DNA from: an archaeon
GTDB taxonomy: Archaea; Hydrothermarchaeota; Hydrothermarchaeia; JALTZZ01; JALUTC01
Assembly (NCBI GenBank): GCA_027051265.1
Contig: JALTZH010000043.1
Span: forward strand, 6,735 to 22,292
DNA: 15,558 bases
Reading direction: 5' to 3'
The notes under the pieces were generated by a model. That model was given only the letters and a program-made list of their open reading frames with translations, had not been told where the DNA came from and made no database searches. Of the stretch, positions 13,320 through 15,558 are shown in pieces. Numbering within the stretch: the stretch's first letter is position 1; each line of letters begins with the position of its first letter. Made by a program: the position numbers and the translations under genes.

Positions 13320-14288
13320 ATGATACTAATAACTGGATGTGCTGGATTTATCGGATGGAAAGTTACCGAATACTTACTTAAAGAAGGATTTAATATTGTT
13401 GGAATTGATAACATGAACAGTTATTATGATGTTAGATTGAAAGAATGGAGATTAAATCAGTTATTAAAACATAAAAACTTCAAATTTTATAAATTAGATA
13501 TAACGGATTTCGAAGCACTCAAAGACGTATTTAAAAAATATAAATTTGATCTCGTAATAAATCTTGCTGCTAGAGCTGGAGTTAGGTATAGTCTTGAAAA
13601 TCCATGGATTTACATAGATACAAACATAAAAGGAACGTTAAACCTATTGGAATTATGTAAAACGTTTAAAATTAAGAAACATATTCTAGCATCGACCTCT
13701 AGCATATATGCAAATGTTTCACCACCTTTTAAAGAAGATGCTAACGTTGACAGGATGATAAGCGTATACGCAGCGAGTAAGAAAGCTGCAGAATCGTTAT
13801 GTTACGTTTATCATTATCATTACGATATCGATATTACAATACTAAGATACTTTACGGTTTATGGACCAGCAGGTAGGCCGGATATGAGTATATTTAGATT
13901 TATTTATTTTATAAAAAAAGGAGTTCCGATTACAATTTTTGGCGATGGCACGCAGAGAAGAGATTTCACATATATAGATGATATTGCATTAGGCACGTTA
14001 AAAGCAATAGATGCGGATTTAAAATATGAAATTATAAACTTAGGTAACGATAATCCTGTAACACTTAATTATGTTATAAGTTTAATAGAAAAAAATTTAA
14101 ATAAAAAAGCGAAAAAAATATATAAACAGTTTCATAAAGCAGATTTAAAGATAACTCATGCTAACATAGAAAAAGCTAAAAAGCTCTTAAACTGGGAACC
14201 TAGAATAAGAATAGAGGAAGGTATAAGAAGAACAGTTAATTGGTTCAATGAAAATTGGTACTGGATTAAAGATTTAAATGTAAAATAA
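13320..14288 (+). CDS. NAD-dependent sugar epimerase, UDP-glucuronate 4-epimerase-like
   Basis: Extended short-chain dehydrogenase of 322 residues that acts on a nucleotide sugar in the cytosol. The N-terminal Rossmann motif is GCAGFIG (6-12), with D30 (IDN) suited to NAD+. The catalytic set is the STSS segment (125-128) and Y150-AAS-K154. DNMNSYYDVRLKEWRL (30-45), AGVRYSLENP (86-95) and LRYFTVYGPAGRPDMSIF (175-192) resemble UDP-glucuronate 4-epimerases more than GalE. A GAGGT ribosome binding site lies 8 nt upstream of the ATG. It converges with a GlcNAc-1-P transferase gene 16 nt away, and the pair suggests surface glycan or N-glycan precursor synthesis. Substrate assignment is by resemblance only; UDP-glucose or UDP-GlcNAc epimerase remains possible. 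Confidence 0.85.
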   Translation: MILITGCAGFIGWKVTEYLLKEGFNIVGIDNMNSYYDVRLKEWRLNQLLKHKNFKFYKLDITDFEALKDVFKKYKFDLVINLAARAGVRYSLENPWIYIDTNIKGTLNLLELCKTFKIKKHILASTSSIYANVSPPFKEDANVDRMISVYAASKKAAESLCYVYHYHYDIDITILRYFTVYGPAGRPDMSIFRFIYFIKKGVPITIFGDGTQRRDFTYIDDIALGTLKAIDADLKYEIINLGNDNPVTLNYVISLIEKNLNKKAKKIYKQFHKADLKITHANIEKAKKLLNWEPRIRIEEGIRRTVNWFNENWYWIKDLNVK

Positions 14289-14304
14289 TGTTAACATTTT
14301 TCTC

Positions 14305-15324
14305 TCAAAAATAATTATAATATTTTAGGACAACAATTGCAATAAAAAGTTCGAACATTAATATGGAAAGTACCACATCTTTCTCATAGACTTTCTTTTT
14401 TATTTTCTTTAATATATATATTGATAGATGCGTAAGATCATAAACATTTTTTAACTCGTTACCGTATGGTAATTCAAGCGTGTTATCTTTTTTAGGTTTT
14501 GCAAACGCTTCTACATTAAACCCTTTTCTAAGAGGTAATATAAAATCTAAGTAGTAAGGTATAAAAAGTAAAACAGCAATCTTCTCCATATTTGCAAGAA
14601 TAGCTATGCATGCAATTAAAGCTCCAACACTGTATGTTAAAGTATCACCGGGAAAAATTTTCGCTGGATACCAATTATAAATCAAAAATGCTACCAAAGC
14701 AAAAACCATACATAAGCCTAGCATTGAAACCCATGCATAACCATTTACGTATGCAACATAACTCATCACCGATAAAATTATTATACCCATACCAGCTTCT
14801 AGTCCATTATAGCCTGCTAGCATATTAAACGCATTACTGGCACCAGTAATTCCTATTGGTATTATTAGAAGAGGATATAAAATACCGAGGTCTACTTTTC
14901 CTATAAAAGGTAGAATCATTTCTGATTTTCCAGCGTTTATAACCATTAAAGGTATAGAAGCAAGAGCCGTTAACAACGGTTTTTGCCATTTTTTTAGACC
15001 AATTTTCCATCCAAGAATATCATCGAGCATTCCAATCATTGCTATGATAAGTATACATGAAATCGTTGCAAGTATATAGAGTATAAATTCATCTTGCTTA
15101 AAGTAAAAAGTACTTAAACCGATATACCAGAAAACTCCAGATAGAAAACCAGCTAATACTGTAATCCCACCCATTTCTGCAACAGTTGGCTTATCATACT
15201 TATTCATATCTTTTCCTACTAGATTTATCCTTCTGGCAACCTTAATCCACCATGGTATTAAAAAGAAAGTAACTAAAAAACTTATAACAAAGGATAATAG
15301 TAGTAAAGGGTTGATATTCAACAT
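14305..15324 (-). CDS. Polyprenyl-phosphate GlcNAc-1-phosphate transferase (GPT/AglH-like, glycosyltransferase family 4)
   Basis: Polytopic membrane protein of 339 residues with about ten hydrophobic segments. It transfers a sugar-1-phosphate from a UDP-sugar to a lipid phosphate carrier. Key motifs are GKDMNKYDKPTVAEMGG (37-53), the metal-binding MLDDILG (D101, D102), NAFNMLAGYNGLEAG (164-178) and FPGDTLTY (224-231). The NxLAGxNGLEAG form matches eukaryotic ALG7 and archaeal AglH rather than bacterial MraY/WecA (NxxDGxDGL), so the likely product is dolichyl-(pyro)phosphate-GlcNAc, the first step of N-glycan assembly. The ATG has GGAGTGAT directly before it. The cysteine-rich small frame at 15318-15482 overlaps the start by 7 nt, suggesting coupling. 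Its exact donor sugar is not provable here. Confidence 0.88.
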   Translation of the reverse strand: MLNINPLLLLSFVISFLVTFFLIPWWIKVARRINLVGKDMNKYDKPTVAEMGGITVLAGFLSGVFWYIGLSTFYFKQDEFILYILATISCILIIAMIGMLDDILGWKIGLKKWQKPLLTALASIPLMVINAGKSEMILPFIGKVDLGILYPLLIIPIGITGASNAFNMLAGYNGLEAGMGIIILSVMSYVAYVNGYAWVSMLGLCMVFALVAFLIYNWYPAKIFPGDTLTYSVGALIACIAILANMEKIAVLLFIPYYLDFILPLRKGFNVEAFAKPKKDNTLELPYGNELKNVYDLTHLSIYILKKIKKKVYEKDVVLSILMFELFIAIVVLKYYNYF

Positions 15325-15482
15325 ATCACTCCTCTCTTATTATAGATGTTATGTATTCTATAATTTGTTAGCATATTACCAAAACGTCTCTGAAATGATT
15401 TGCATAATATGCAACAGGAGCAACAAAAGAGACAACACTTTTTATCGAATGGTTTTACTTTATCACTAAACTCTTTAAACAT
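15318..15482 (-). CDS. Cysteine-rich 54-residue protein overlapping the glycosyltransferase start
   Basis: The frame opens at an ATG (15482) and ends in a TGA lying within the first codons of the GlcNAc-1-P transferase gene (7-nt overlap, ATGTTGA), a classic coupling layout. Its last codons also supply that gene's ribosome binding site. The product is basic, and seven of residues 16-27 are cysteine: CCLFCCSCCILC (C16, C17, C20, C21, C23, C24, C27), with one more Cys at the end. It could bind a metal cluster or Fe-S, be lipidated, or be a chance frame. No Shine-Dalgarno precedes the ATG. A TATA-like TAAATA about 34 nt upstream would give a short leader. I know no family for it. The rest of the window, 15483-15558, shows nothing else. 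Confidence 0.45.
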   Translation of the reverse strand: MFKEFSDKVKPFDKKCCLFCCSCCILCKSFQRRFGNMLTNYRIHNIYNKRGVIC

Positions 15483-15558
15483 CGTATACAACCGAATTTC
15501 TAATCCCCCCTATTTATGTTTATGTTGATAAACTTTCTGTTTAACCAAAATAAAAAAT

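Noticed and set aside
14610-14828. 72-codon plus-strand frame inside the glycosyltransferase
   Set aside because: Antisense to a well-supported membrane protein and without motif support.

Overview
The window is archaeal. It carries SepRS (the phosphoseryl-tRNA route to Cys-tRNA), RadA rather than RecA, a eukaryote/archaeal-type GlcNAc-1-phosphate transferase, a two-thioredoxin-fold protein disulfide oxidoreductase homologue, TATA-like boxes about 25 nt upstream of several starts (leaderless transcripts), and a few GGAGGTGA-type ribosome binding sites. The DNA is AT-rich, but the single tRNA has nearly all-GC stems. With the PDO-type protein this hints at a thermophile, although a full-length MutS is unusual there. 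SepRS points to methanogens and their relatives or one of the uncultured archaeal lineages that carry it; I cannot name the organism.

Layout. 16-4175 (+): sepS and mutS, 47 nt apart. 4238-5119 (-): an unknown membrane-anchored protein, convergent with mutS. 5270-5341 (-): tRNA-His(GUG). 5477-6445 (+): radA, followed by a candidate structured RNA at about 6467-6525. 6585-8144: a restriction endonuclease (+) and a DNA methyltransferase (-) that converge and overlap by 15 bp. Upstream of the methyltransferase are very small, apparently frame-disrupted reading frames with a near-perfect ribosome binding site.

8440-8960 has no intact gene. It holds the decayed C-terminal part of a DDE transposase and, immediately after it, a complete 119-bp miniature inverted-repeat element (8795-8913) with near-perfect terminal inverted repeats and an exact 9-bp target duplication. 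8961-10002 (-): a ClpP/SppA-fold serine protease and an overlapping 54-residue protein built of 14-residue tandem repeats.

10161-13180 (-) is a metal-homeostasis region. An ArsR/SmtB repressor with intact alpha-5 and Cys-containing metal sites overlaps the start of a P1B-2 (Zn/Cd/Pb) efflux ATPase, with a TGAA-N6-TTCA operator at the repressor start. A PDO-like thioredoxin-fold protein that has lost its N-terminal CxxC lies downstream under its own TATA box. 13320-15482 concerns surface glycans: a UDP-glucuronate-epimerase-like protein (+) converges with a GlcNAc-1-P transferase (-), and an overlapping cysteine-rich 54-residue frame lies just upstream of the latter.

No CRISPR array, rRNA or complete autonomous IS is present. 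The least explained items are three: the 14-residue-repeat microprotein coupled to the protease, the cysteine-rich microprotein coupled to the glycosyltransferase, and the small disrupted frames beside the restriction-modification pair.
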